From contig JAEIOD010000027.1 in the NCBI GenBank assembly GCA_016342415.1, forward strand, positions 20,029-84,028: a DNA stretch of 64,000 bases. Direction: 5' to 3'. Below, one piece after another: positions 8,366 through 15,815 of the stretch. Numbering within the stretch: the first letter of the stretch is position 1; the number at the start of each line of letters is the position of its first letter. The translations under genes and the position numbers were made by a program. The notes beneath the pieces are model-generated. The model was not told the DNA's origin. It worked only from the letters and a program-made list of their open reading frames with translations, and did not search any database. The DNA is from Clostridiales bacterium (GTDB lineage: Bacteria > Bacillota > Clostridia > Peptostreptococcales > Acidaminobacteraceae).

Positions 8366-8749
8366 TTATTTCGATTTATTGCTTTTTTTCTTAAGTGTTT
8401 TAAATGCATATTCATAGTGTTTTAAGAGTGCTTTTGAGATATTAATATTAAATTCTTTTTCTATTTCTTCTATTAAATCTTCGTCAGAAACTTCCCCTCT
8501 GTATATTTCTTTAAACCACATTTCGTAAAATCGATTAATGAATTTAGCAACATCCTTATGTTCTTTCCAAAATTCTTGGTATTCATTTTGTTTCTTTTTC
8601 CCGTTACCATATTTATAATTGTATGCACTATAAGCCTTTTGTTTATTTTTGTAACCGTATCCTTGTGCATCATCAAGAATTTCACCTGTTTCCTCATCAA
8701 TGCAGACATATCTTTTTTCATAGTTTTTTATCACTTCAACCACTTTCAT
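8366..8749 (-). CDS. Small basic protein of unknown function (127 aa)
   Basis: I do not recognise this family. The protein is Lys- and Tyr-rich (for example YKNKQKAYSAYNYKYGNGKK), has the start KVVEVIKNYEKRYVCIDEETGEIL, and a C-terminal part predicted to be mainly helical (EFWKEHKDVAKFINRFYEMWF, EEIEKEFNI). It has no signal peptide, membrane segment or cysteine cluster. The CIDEETGEILDDAQGYGYK segment resembles short N-terminal modules seen in plasmid- or element-borne hypothetical proteins, which is only an impression. The ATG is preceded by GAGGTGAG. It has its own promoter, and it is the only gene between two pairs of inverted repeats, suggesting a small acquired unit. Confidence 0.75.
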   Translation of the reverse strand: MKVVEVIKNYEKRYVCIDEETGEILDDAQGYGYKNKQKAYSAYNYKYGNGKKKQNEYQEFWKEHKDVAKFINRFYEMWFKEIYRGEVSDEDLIEEIEKEFNINISKALLKHYEYAFKTLKKKSNKSK

Positions 8750-8766
8750 ACACTCACCTCTACAAC

Positions 8767-8795
8767 ATCATAGAACATATGTTTGTAACAGTCAA
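8767..8795 (-). promoter_or_regulatory. Promoter of the 127-aa gene
   Basis: Minus strand TTGACT (8795-8790), 17 bases, TATGAT (8772-8767), about 20 bases before the start codon. The promoter lies inside the inner inverted repeat pair, so the cassette carries its own expression signal. Confidence 0.65.
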
Positions 8796-8875
8796 ATAAC
8801 AACAAGACTAAAATTTAACAGAGTCTACAGTTAAAATCCATTTTTGCGGTTTTCACACAATAAATCACTGGCATT

Positions 8876-8913
8876 ATCACCTTATCAATAAAACTATTAA
8901 TAAGGTGATTTTT
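8876..8913 (+). repeat. Inverted repeat with T-run (terminator-like)
   Basis: ATCACCTTAT (8876-8885) is perfectly inverted at 8900-8909 with a 14-base loop and five T following on the plus strand. No plus-strand gene precedes it, so its role is unclear. Confidence 0.5.
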
Positions 8914-8970
8914 GGTGTGGTTCTATGGTTTTCACCCTAAAAAGCCTATAAATTCAATATATTATAGCAA

Positions 8971-9003
8971 GAGAAAAGAGTTGATATTTTACAATACCAA
9001 CTC
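8971..9003 (-). terminator. Terminator of the PadR-hydrolase operon
   Basis: On the minus strand GAGTTGGTATT, a four-base loop and AATATCAACTC (one mismatch) are followed by TTTTCTCTT, 40 bases after the hydrolase stop. Confidence 0.7.
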
Positions 9004-9042
9004 CTCAAGTAAACCCGTTACAAAATTAATTGTGGTGTTTTT

Positions 9043-9822
9043 TCATTGTCCCATTATAAATGCCAATAACTTTTCATTGAACACATCACTAGCATCCATA
9101 TGGACACAATGTCCTGCATCTTCAAACACTTCATATTGGGTTGTATCATCCTGAGTATGCCACTCATACGCTGCTTTTTTTGATATTTCTAAATCATACT
9201 CCCCCACTACTAAGTACTTTCTAACATTCAAGTCTTCTTTGCTAATAAATACGTTGCCCATACCAGACAATGCTTGAAGCCCTTTTCTTTTAAACCGTCT
9301 GATACTGATGAGAGCCTTTGCTTTTTCACTCTCTTTATAAACGGATACTTCTGAAATATACTTTTGAAATCCTTTATAATTAAATATTATTTTCAAAAAC
9401 CATTTTAACATTTCTTTTTTCTGTTGTTTAAGGATTTCTGTATTATCATGATGTATATTGTAACCACCAATAATCGTCATAGATAATACCATCTCAGGAA
9501 ATATATCACCTATGTTTTGAACCATTAAAGAACCCATAGAAGCCCCTACAAAATGAGCTTGTTTGACATCAATACTTTCTAAAATCTCTTTTACATGATA
9601 GGCCGTTTGATCCAAACGATCATTTGTCTTAGTTATACCAGATAGACCATGTCCAATCATATCAAGTACAACCACACAAAATTTAGTTTTAAAAAACTCA
9701 ATCTGATTATAAAAACTTTCATGATCCAAAAATGCAGGATGCAAAAAAACAATACAAGGATTTGAAACATCTCCATATACATCATACGAAATATTATAAC
9801 CGTTCTTCTTCAAAGTTTTCAT
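9043..9822 (-). CDS. Alpha/beta-fold hydrolase
   Basis: This 259-residue cytoplasmic protein has the alpha/beta hydrolase core. VFLHPAFLDH forms the oxyanion region, the nucleophile elbow is GASMGS with Ser95, and the catalytic His238 lies in AGHCVHMDAS; LVVGEYDLE probably carries the acid. Such proteins hydrolyse esters, lactones or related bonds, and the exact substrate cannot be inferred. AAGGAGGTGAAAC precedes the ATG. The start lies 29 bases inside the PadR-type regulator gene, so the two are co-transcribed and coupled. The regulator therefore probably controls this hydrolase in response to a small aromatic or toxic compound. Confidence 0.85.
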   Translation of the reverse strand: MKTLKKNGYNISYDVYGDVSNPCIVFLHPAFLDHESFYNQIEFFKTKFCVVVLDMIGHGLSGITKTNDRLDQTAYHVKEILESIDVKQAHFVGASMGSLMVQNIGDIFPEMVLSMTIIGGYNIHHDNTEILKQQKKEMLKWFLKIIFNYKGFQKYISEVSVYKESEKAKALISIRRFKRKGLQALSGMGNVFISKEDLNVRKYLVVGEYDLEISKKAAYEWHTQDDTTQYEVFEDAGHCVHMDASDVFNEKLLAFIMGQ

Positions 9823-10342
9823 GTTTCACCTCCTTAAGTAACTTTTTATAAAATTCTATTTCCGATTCAATTTGAAAAATACCATACTCTAAAGTTTGAT
9901 ATTGATAGAAAGCTACTTTTTCTAACTCAATTGGAATGGTTCTTTTATATGCCTTATGATTTTTATAATCAATAAGTGTTTCTTCTAAAGATGTTAGATA
10001 GTTGGAAATTGAACTGACCTGTTTAGACTTCTCTAAGAATCCAAAGAAAAAAACTTTTGTCAGAGCATCATTTTTAAAATTATCAATTAAAAAATCGGTT
10101 TCTAACCAGTTCATAAATTGCTCTTTTCCACTTTTGGTAATTGAGTATTTTTTTTTGTTTCTTCCATTTTCAATTATTGATTCTGATGCGATATCAAGTT
10201 GCTCTGTGAGTTTTTTTAGTGCTGCTTGAATACTACCATAACTGCCGCTGTAAAATGGTGAAACTTTTCCTTGCAAGATTCGACTCATTTCATAAATTGT
10301 AAGGGGCTTTAGCATCAACAGACCCAAAATAATATAAATCAT
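9794..10342 (-). CDS. PadR-family transcriptional regulator
   Basis: The 182-residue protein has the N-terminal PadR winged-helix domain: ILGLLMLKPLTIYEMSRIL, SGSYGSIQAALKKL and the wing KKYSITKSGKEQFMNWL. It is followed by a helical C-terminal dimerisation arm (about residues 95-175) of the Vir-like type. PadR proteins repress genes for stress or detoxification and usually their own operon. A perfect 17-base dyad overlaps the -10 of its promoter, which suggests autoregulation. AGGAGGTACAG precedes the ATG, and the stop overlaps the hydrolase gene. Confidence 0.88.
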   Translation of the reverse strand: MIYIILGLLMLKPLTIYEMSRILQGKVSPFYSGSYGSIQAALKKLTEQLDIASESIIENGRNKKKYSITKSGKEQFMNWLETDFLIDNFKNDALTKVFFFGFLEKSKQVSSISNYLTSLEETLIDYKNHKAYKRTIPIELEKVAFYQYQTLEYGIFQIESEIEFYKKLLKEVKHENFEEERL

Positions 10343-10361
10343 CTGTACCTCCTATTAGGTA

Positions 10362-10398
10362 TATTACTAATAGTAATACAGATGTGATTTTTTGTCAA
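10362..10398 (-). promoter_or_regulatory. Promoter and dyad operator of the PadR-hydrolase operon
   Basis: Minus strand TTGACA (10398-10393), 17 bases, TACTAT (10375-10370). The dyad TATTACTAATAGTAATA (10362-10378) covers the -10, a classical repressor position. The -35 lies in the T-run of the terminator for the preceding amidohydrolase gene. Confidence 0.75.
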
Positions 10399-10422
10399 AA
10401 AAAACCATGAATATCTTCATGG
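10397..10422 (-). terminator. Terminator of the amidohydrolase gene
   Basis: CCATGAA, four bases, TTCATGG and eight T on the minus strand, directly after the amidohydrolase stop. The T-run merges into the TTGACA of the next promoter. Confidence 0.85.
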
Positions 10423-10428
10423 CTGTTA

Positions 10429-11592
10429 TCATAGTATCATTTCACCTTTTTTAATCACTTGAAGTGGATTTAAAATAGTCTCAACCATCTCAAGTGGATT
10501 TTCTTTATATATTACGCAATCTGCGTACTTTCCGACTTCTATACTACCATGAGTCTCCTCAATACCAATTAAACATGCACCGTTAATTGTTGATGTTTTT
10601 AGAGCTTCCATAACGGACATGCCATTATCGATCATCAACAGAATTTCTCCTGAGGATTTACCATGATAATTCAGTGGTGTGCCCGCGTCTGTACCCATAG
10701 CTATTGGTATATCATAATCCATAGCAAGTTTGAAACTTTCTATATGTCTTCTATAGACTTCTTTTCCTTTTTTAACAGCATATTCAGGTATACCACCTTC
10801 AATACCTTTCTTAACAATATTCTCTACCGCAGACAACGTAGGGACCATATAGGTTTGTGTCTCTGCCATCATCTCAGCACCCTCTTTGTCTAAAAGAGTT
10901 GCGTGTTCTACCGAATCAATACCAGCTATCACTGAATTTTTTATCCCTTGTGTGCTGTGACAATGTGTACAAATCTTCTTGCCTGCTTTATGTGCTTCTT
11001 CAACGGCTGCTTTGAGTTCATCAATATTGAACTGATAAGCATTTACATCTACTCCTGGTGTTAATACCCCACCCGAAGAGATCACTTTTATCAAGTCAGC
11101 ACCCGCTTTTAATTGTTCTCTAACAGCCTTTCGTACTTCTGTTTGTCCATCAGCTTCTCGACCGATGAAATGACCATGTCCACCTGTCATAGTAACTATT
11201 TTTCCTGCAGCAAATAAGTCAGGTCCGATTATATTGCCATTATGTAATTGCTTTTTAAGTTCTAAATCATAGTAGTTTACACCACCAACATCACGTATCG
11301 TTGTAACACCACTCTTTAAATGTTTTTCTAGATTAGATATTGCTGTAACTATAAAATCCGTTGTTGTCATGGCATTCATACTACCAATCGTATCTGCATG
11401 GCCTTCCATGAAAATGTGGGTATGACAATCGATTAATCCCGGGGTAACATAACAGTCCTCATAAGTATAATCTTCATCATTACCTGAGAGATTACCAATA
11501 TCATTAATTATTCCATCATCAAAACTTAAATCAATATTTCTTATCATCTTTTCATTAACAACATCCAAAACATGTACATTTTTTAGTATCAT
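10429..11592 (-). CDS. Metal-dependent amidohydrolase (imidazolonepropionase/prolidase-like)
   Basis: The 387-residue protein belongs to the COG1228 amidohydrolase group. Metal-binding motifs are present in order: CHTH (His57 and His59), GGHGHFIG, the lysine in LIKVISSGG that may be carbamylated, CTHCHST, SVEHAT and MGTDAGTP. The strand at residues 1-30 and the C-terminal VGKYADCVIYKENPLE form the usual composite beta-sandwich domain. Members hydrolyse dipeptides such as Xaa-Pro or cyclic amides; the substrate here is not determinable. It is cytoplasmic. The ATG follows AAGGAGGGACTT. It lies just after the terminator of the LacI-family gene and may be transcribed by readthrough. Confidence 0.88.
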   Translation of the reverse strand: MILKNVHVLDVVNEKMIRNIDLSFDDGIINDIGNLSGNDEDYTYEDCYVTPGLIDCHTHIFMEGHADTIGSMNAMTTTDFIVTAISNLEKHLKSGVTTIRDVGGVNYYDLELKKQLHNGNIIGPDLFAAGKIVTMTGGHGHFIGREADGQTEVRKAVREQLKAGADLIKVISSGGVLTPGVDVNAYQFNIDELKAAVEEAHKAGKKICTHCHSTQGIKNSVIAGIDSVEHATLLDKEGAEMMAETQTYMVPTLSAVENIVKKGIEGGIPEYAVKKGKEVYRRHIESFKLAMDYDIPIAMGTDAGTPLNYHGKSSGEILLMIDNGMSVMEALKTSTINGACLIGIEETHGSIEVGKYADCVIYKENPLEMVETILNPLQVIKKGEMIL

Positions 11593-11617
11593 AAGTCCCT
11601 CCTTTCTCTATTTTACG

Positions 11618-11660
11618 AAAAAAAACTGATAATGAAAAGCTTTATGCTTTTTTTATCAGT
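11618..11660 (-). terminator. Terminator of the LacI-family gene
   Basis: ACTGATAA and TTATCAGT pair around an inner AAAAGC/GCTTTT stem, followed by eight T on the minus strand; the hairpin overlaps the last codons of the regulator gene. Confidence 0.85.
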
Positions 11661-12628
11661 TTTGTATCTACTATATAACTGTTCATGGTTGATTCTACTT
11701 TAGTAAGTTTTTCAATTAAAAGTCTTGCTGAATAATGACCTAATTGTACTGCATTGATTTCAACCGTTGGTAAAGGTGGATTCTGATAATTACCAATTGG
11801 CGTATTATTAAATCCAGTGACTATTATATCTTTTTTTGCCTCCTTTACTGCTTTTAAAGCACCCACAGCAATCAAATCATCAGTCGTCACTATGGCATCT
11901 ATCTCATTATCTTTTAACAATACTTTTGCAGCTTCATATCCTCCTGCTTCAGAGAATTTCACGCTCTTAACCAATGAATCATCAAAATGAATTCCCCTGT
12001 TGGTAAGTGCCATTTCATAACCTGATCGTCTATTTTTGGTAACAGTCAAAGCACTACTACCTCCAATAAAAGCAATTTTTTGATTGCCCAATCTTATTAT
12101 GTAATTCACCATTTCATACATGGCTTGAAAGTTATCATTATCAACCCATAAGGTATTATCTGTATCGTTTGGTTTACCAATCACAACATATGGGTGATTG
12201 TTTTCATTTAAGAACTTGGCACACTGATCATTTTCTCGTACAACAGTCATAATAACACCATCGATTAAGTTTGATCTGAATAAGTGGTTTAGTGCTTCTA
12301 TTTCGCCTTCTTCAGTGGCTGCATTTGTCAACATAATATAATAACCTTTAGCCTGGGCATAAGATGTTATACCTGTTAAAACCTGTATAAAAAATGGGTT
12401 TTCTGCTAATAATTTCACATCATTAGGTAAAACCAATCCAATTGTTTTGGTAGCATTTGTTGCCAACTTTCTAGCGGTTACATTTGGATGATAGTCTAAT
12501 TCCTTCATCGCTTTCCATACACGCTCTTTTGTCGCTTGACTGATTTTTGGATGATCTGTCAAAACTCTAGATACCGTTGATGGAGATACATTGGCTAGCT
12601 TTGCAACTTCTTTTATAGTAACTCTCAT
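11642..12628 (-). CDS. LacI-family transcriptional regulator, MalR-like
   Basis: A 328-residue repressor. The N-terminal helix-turn-helix VTIKEVAKLANVSPSTVSRVL with the hinge helix NVTARKLATNATKTIG is followed by a periplasmic-binding-protein-like sensor domain to the C-terminus. The dyad TGCAACCGTTTGCA just downstream of its own consensus promoter is repeated exactly at the amylase promoter. The GCAA-CG-TTTGC form matches operators known for maltose regulators of the LacI family. The inference is a maltodextrin-responsive repressor of itself and the amylase-esterase operon. It is monocistronic, with a strong terminator overlapping its stop. Confidence 0.9.
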   Translation of the reverse strand: MRVTIKEVAKLANVSPSTVSRVLTDHPKISQATKERVWKAMKELDYHPNVTARKLATNATKTIGLVLPNDVKLLAENPFFIQVLTGITSYAQAKGYYIMLTNAATEEGEIEALNHLFRSNLIDGVIMTVVRENDQCAKFLNENNHPYVVIGKPNDTDNTLWVDNDNFQAMYEMVNYIIRLGNQKIAFIGGSSALTVTKNRRSGYEMALTNRGIHFDDSLVKSVKFSEAGGYEAAKVLLKDNEIDAIVTTDDLIAVGALKAVKEAKKDIIVTGFNNTPIGNYQNPPLPTVEINAVQLGHYSARLLIEKLTKVESTMNSYIVDTKLIKKA

Positions 12629-12682
12629 TTTCCCACCCTATCATTTATAATTGATGCATTGCATATAACATATTGCATATTC

Positions 12683-12732
12683 TGCAACCGTTTGCATAAT
12701 AAAATTATAGAACGAAATCATCTAAGTGTCAA
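12683..12732 (-). promoter_or_regulatory. Consensus promoter and operator of the MalR-like gene
   Basis: Minus strand TTGACA (12732-12727), exactly 17 bases, TATAAT (12709-12704), then the dyad TGCAAACGGTTGCA (12696-12683) at the transcription start. A perfect sigma-A promoter under direct repression suggests tight autoregulation. Confidence 0.88.
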
Positions 12733-12798
12733 GACATCCACACAATTTCACTATTCTATGCCTTACAAGAATAACATAAAACCGCTTAATATCATAAC

Positions 12799-12828
12799 AA
12801 AAAGATGTCAGCCTCAGCCAACATCTTT
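12799..12828 (-). terminator. Terminator of the alpha-glucan operon
   Basis: AGATGT, inner GGC/GCT-type pairs and ACATCT followed by TTTTTG on the minus strand just after the pullulanase stop; it ends the five-gene operon that begins at 22829. Confidence 0.85.
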
Positions 12829-12831
12829 TAT

Positions 12832-15807
12832 TTATTTAACTCTTTTTTTAAAAAGAATAGCGCCGCCTGCTACAACCAATAGTATGACGCCTATATACAC
12901 AAAAGCCATATTTGAAGCATTTTTCGACATTTCACCAGTATTTATCTCAGACGATTTATACATGACAACTGTATCGATTCCCGATACCAGCACTTCATCT
13001 CCAGTAATTGATTCAATAGATTCAATCCCTGAATGACCTTCTTTTACAACCACTTCCCAAATAGCATTTTCAGGAAGATCTACTGAAACGGACTCTGTAT
13101 TCGCATTATGAATCACAACAATTGATTCCCAGACATCATCACTCGTTATTTGATATGCGATTACATTGTTTTCTAAACTAAGTGGTGTTATACTGTCTCG
13201 TATTTCTTCTTTGGTAGAAAATCTAAATGCTTTATGTTCTTTTTTCAACTTGATAAGACCTTTGAAATATTCCACTGTATCATTATTTTTTTCACGTCTA
13301 AGCCAATCAAGTCTGTTTACAATATCACTAGATTTATAACTGTTTTCATCTCCCAATTTAGTTCTCAAAAATTCTTGACCCGCATGGATAAATGTTACCC
13401 CTTGTGAAGTCAGTACAATTGAATCTGCTAGAAGATGCATTTTCTTTATTTCAGCTGGTTTAGCCTCAGGATTGGATAATTTAAGTTTGTCATAAAGTGT
13501 ATTGTTGTCATGAGCTTCTACATACGTCACACTTTGAGTTGGTTCAATATCACCCCAAGTACTGATATCATCAAGGACAATACCACCTAGAATACCTGAA
13601 AAAACAACAGATTCCATATCTGGTTTTCCATTAACAAAACCTTGATCTAAACTATCAAATACCGATCCTTTTAATCCATCTCGAATGGTATCGTTAAAAT
13701 GAGCAATACCAGACATCAAATGAGCCTGATTTTGATTGGCTTTTGAGTCTTCATTTAACACACTACCCATATTCCAACCTTCACCTATAATGGTGATTGA
13801 TGGATCAATTTCGTCTAAAGAAGCTCTAACTTGATTCATTGTTTCTACATCATGTAAACCCATTAAGTCAAATCTAAATCCATCTAAGTTGTATTCATTG
13901 GCTAAATAAGTAATAGAATCAACAATAAATTTTCTTACCATAGGTCTTTCTGATGCTGTTTCATTGCCACAGCCTGACCCATTGGCATAGTTTCCAGTCT
14001 CATCTTTTCTAAAATAATAACCTGGTACAAGTTTTTCAAAAGCCATGGCATTTAAACTAAACACATGATTATAAACAACATCCATTGTCACTTTCATATC
14101 TTCATCGTGAATGGCTTGTACAGCTTGTTTAAACTCATTGATTCTTACATCCGGTGCAAATGGATCCGAGGCATAACTCCCCTCTAAAGCATTGTAATTC
14201 ACTGGATCATAACCCCAGTTAAACTGATAATCATCCTTTGATTCATCAATTGAACCATAATCATAAATCGGCATAAACTGAATATGTGTTACTCCAAGCT
14301 CTTTAATATAATCTAAACCTGTTGAATAACCATCATTTGTAGTTGTACCGGTTTCAGTAAATCCTAAGAACAAACCTTTATTTTTTATACCTGACTGTGA
14401 ATGCATTGACAAGTCACGTACATGTACTTCGTACATGATTGCATCTGTAATACTTGTAAAATCAGTTTTATAATCCAAATCCCATAATTTCGGATTTGTT
14501 CTTTCTAAATCAATAACAGCACTTTTAATACCATTTAACGATACACCTTTTGCATAAGGATCCACAACAAATTCATAATCACTTTGATGTTTCACTTCAT
14601 AAGCATACAGTTGGTTATGTAAATCACCACTTACCGTGGTAGTCCAAACACCGTTCTTTTCAAAAGACATATCATATCTTTCAGATACATCAGATCGATA
14701 ATCATCAAAAAAAACAAGATTTATATCCTGTGCTGTCGGTGCCCACACCTTAAATGTAGTAGAGTCATTGTAATAGGTTGGCCCTAAATCGGAACCACTA
14801 TATGTATATTGTGTTTCAAATTCCTCTGTATCATACACATCACCCAGTTGAACATTAATCTCTTCAAACTTCGGTATGACAATAGTAATATCATCTGTAT
14901 AGTTGACTTTTTCAGACAGTCTTACAGTTCCACTTTGTCCGTTAAAATCATTATTAACAGTCTCAAATTTCAGACTCTCAATTGCCACACTTTCTCCATT
15001 AATAAAAACTGCCATTGTATCAAGTGTTGCTTTAAACGGCATATTTGTTTCAAGTACTATTGTTTGTGTATCATTTAGTTTTGCTGTAACCGCCTTTGGT
15101 CTATAAACAGCATCTGAAGAAGTGTAAAACACTCTTTCATTGTTCTCTACAAGGAATATATCCGCCTTACCTTCATTTATCTTTTTAACATCAAAACTAC
15201 CCATTAATTGGTCATTTGTTAATATTTCAACAACTATTTTTTTCTGATTCAAAGTGTCTGTCAATAATATTTCTGCAGACACACCATACTCCGTTATGGT
15301 TTCTAATAAAACCGTTTGCTTGTTAGAGTCATCTGCATAGACAATTGCTGAAATATTCTCATAATTCTCATCATAATTGTGATAATTAATATCAAGTGTC
15401 ACCTGTTCATCAAGTATGGCATCCGGTCCTTCTGGATTTTCATAGAAGAATGCTTCTTGTCCACCTATGATCCATATTTCTCCAATACCATCGTTAAACT
15501 GTTCAATAAACCTATCATTTGAAGTATCTTTTTCCCATGATTCGGTTCTGACTATAAATCCTACTGTATCATGATCACCTGGTAACGTAATAGTGGCGAT
15601 TTTACCGTAGTTATCTTCTCCGGTAAAATCATAAACACTACCCTCGCCACCTGCAGGCCAAATCCATAAGTTCCAATCTTTCTCATTTCCTTCTGCTTCT
15701 TGATAATGTACGATCACTGTTGTTTGATCATCAAACGCAAGCGATTGCATTGGGAATACAAAAATAAGTTGTAACAGGATTAACAGACTTGCAAGTATTT
15801 TTTTCAT
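12832..15807 (-). CDS. pulA: Extracellular membrane-anchored type I pullulanase
   Basis: The 991-residue enzyme cleaves alpha-1,6 branch points in pullulan, starch and glycogen. In order there are: a signal peptide (about 1-24), a CBM41-type starch-binding domain (TVIVHYQE, WNLWIWPAGGEG), a linker region, a CBM48-like domain (STTFKVWAPTAQDINLVFF), and a GH13 barrel. The pullulanase signature is FNWGYDPVNYN. The catalytic residues are an Asp near 645 (GFRFD), a Glu near 675 (IIGEGWN) and an Asp near 766 (VEAHDNN). A C-terminal helix plus KKRVK anchors it; I see no LPxTG motif. It begins nine bases after glgP and is the last gene of the operon. Its surface position fits feeding oligosaccharides to the cytoplasmic enzymes encoded upstream. 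Confidence 0.93.
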   Translation of the reverse strand: MKKILASLLILLQLIFVFPMQSLAFDDQTTVIVHYQEAEGNEKDWNLWIWPAGGEGSVYDFTGEDNYGKIATITLPGDHDTVGFIVRTESWEKDTSNDRFIEQFNDGIGEIWIIGGQEAFFYENPEGPDAILDEQVTLDINYHNYDENYENISAIVYADDSNKQTVLLETITEYGVSAEILLTDTLNQKKIVVEILTNDQLMGSFDVKKINEGKADIFLVENNERVFYTSSDAVYRPKAVTAKLNDTQTIVLETNMPFKATLDTMAVFINGESVAIESLKFETVNNDFNGQSGTVRLSEKVNYTDDITIVIPKFEEINVQLGDVYDTEEFETQYTYSGSDLGPTYYNDSTTFKVWAPTAQDINLVFFDDYRSDVSERYDMSFEKNGVWTTTVSGDLHNQLYAYEVKHQSDYEFVVDPYAKGVSLNGIKSAVIDLERTNPKLWDLDYKTDFTSITDAIMYEVHVRDLSMHSQSGIKNKGLFLGFTETGTTTNDGYSTGLDYIKELGVTHIQFMPIYDYGSIDESKDDYQFNWGYDPVNYNALEGSYASDPFAPDVRINEFKQAVQAIHDEDMKVTMDVVYNHVFSLNAMAFEKLVPGYYFRKDETGNYANGSGCGNETASERPMVRKFIVDSITYLANEYNLDGFRFDLMGLHDVETMNQVRASLDEIDPSITIIGEGWNMGSVLNEDSKANQNQAHLMSGIAHFNDTIRDGLKGSVFDSLDQGFVNGKPDMESVVFSGILGGIVLDDISTWGDIEPTQSVTYVEAHDNNTLYDKLKLSNPEAKPAEIKKMHLLADSIVLTSQGVTFIHAGQEFLRTKLGDENSYKSSDIVNRLDWLRREKNNDTVEYFKGLIKLKKEHKAFRFSTKEEIRDSITPLSLENNVIAYQITSDDVWESIVVIHNANTESVSVDLPENAIWEVVVKEGHSGIESIESITGDEVLVSGIDTVVMYKSSEINTGEMSKNASNMAFVYIGVILLVVAGGAILFKKRVK

Positions 15808-15815
15808 ATGGCCTC

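Larger units (their letters stand above)
8209..9020. repeat. Nested inverted repeats bracketing a lone gene
   Basis: TAACGGGTTTACTT at 8209-8222 recurs in inverse orientation at 9007-9020. The similarity extends outward over a CACCACAA...TTAA stretch with small gaps, into the 3' ends of the flanking esterase and hydrolase genes. Inside, AGACTCTGTTAAAATT at 8341-8356 matches in inverse orientation 8811-8826 at 15 of 16 positions. The inner pair brackets precisely the promoter, gene and stop of the 127-residue gene at 8366-8749. This looks like a small cassette or an inverted duplication; no transposase is present. Confidence 0.6.

Noticed and set aside
12800..15807. LPxTG sorting signal at the end of the pullulanase
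   Set aside because: The C-terminus has a hydrophobic helix and basic tail, but no LPxTG-like motif before it; membrane anchoring is the simpler reading.
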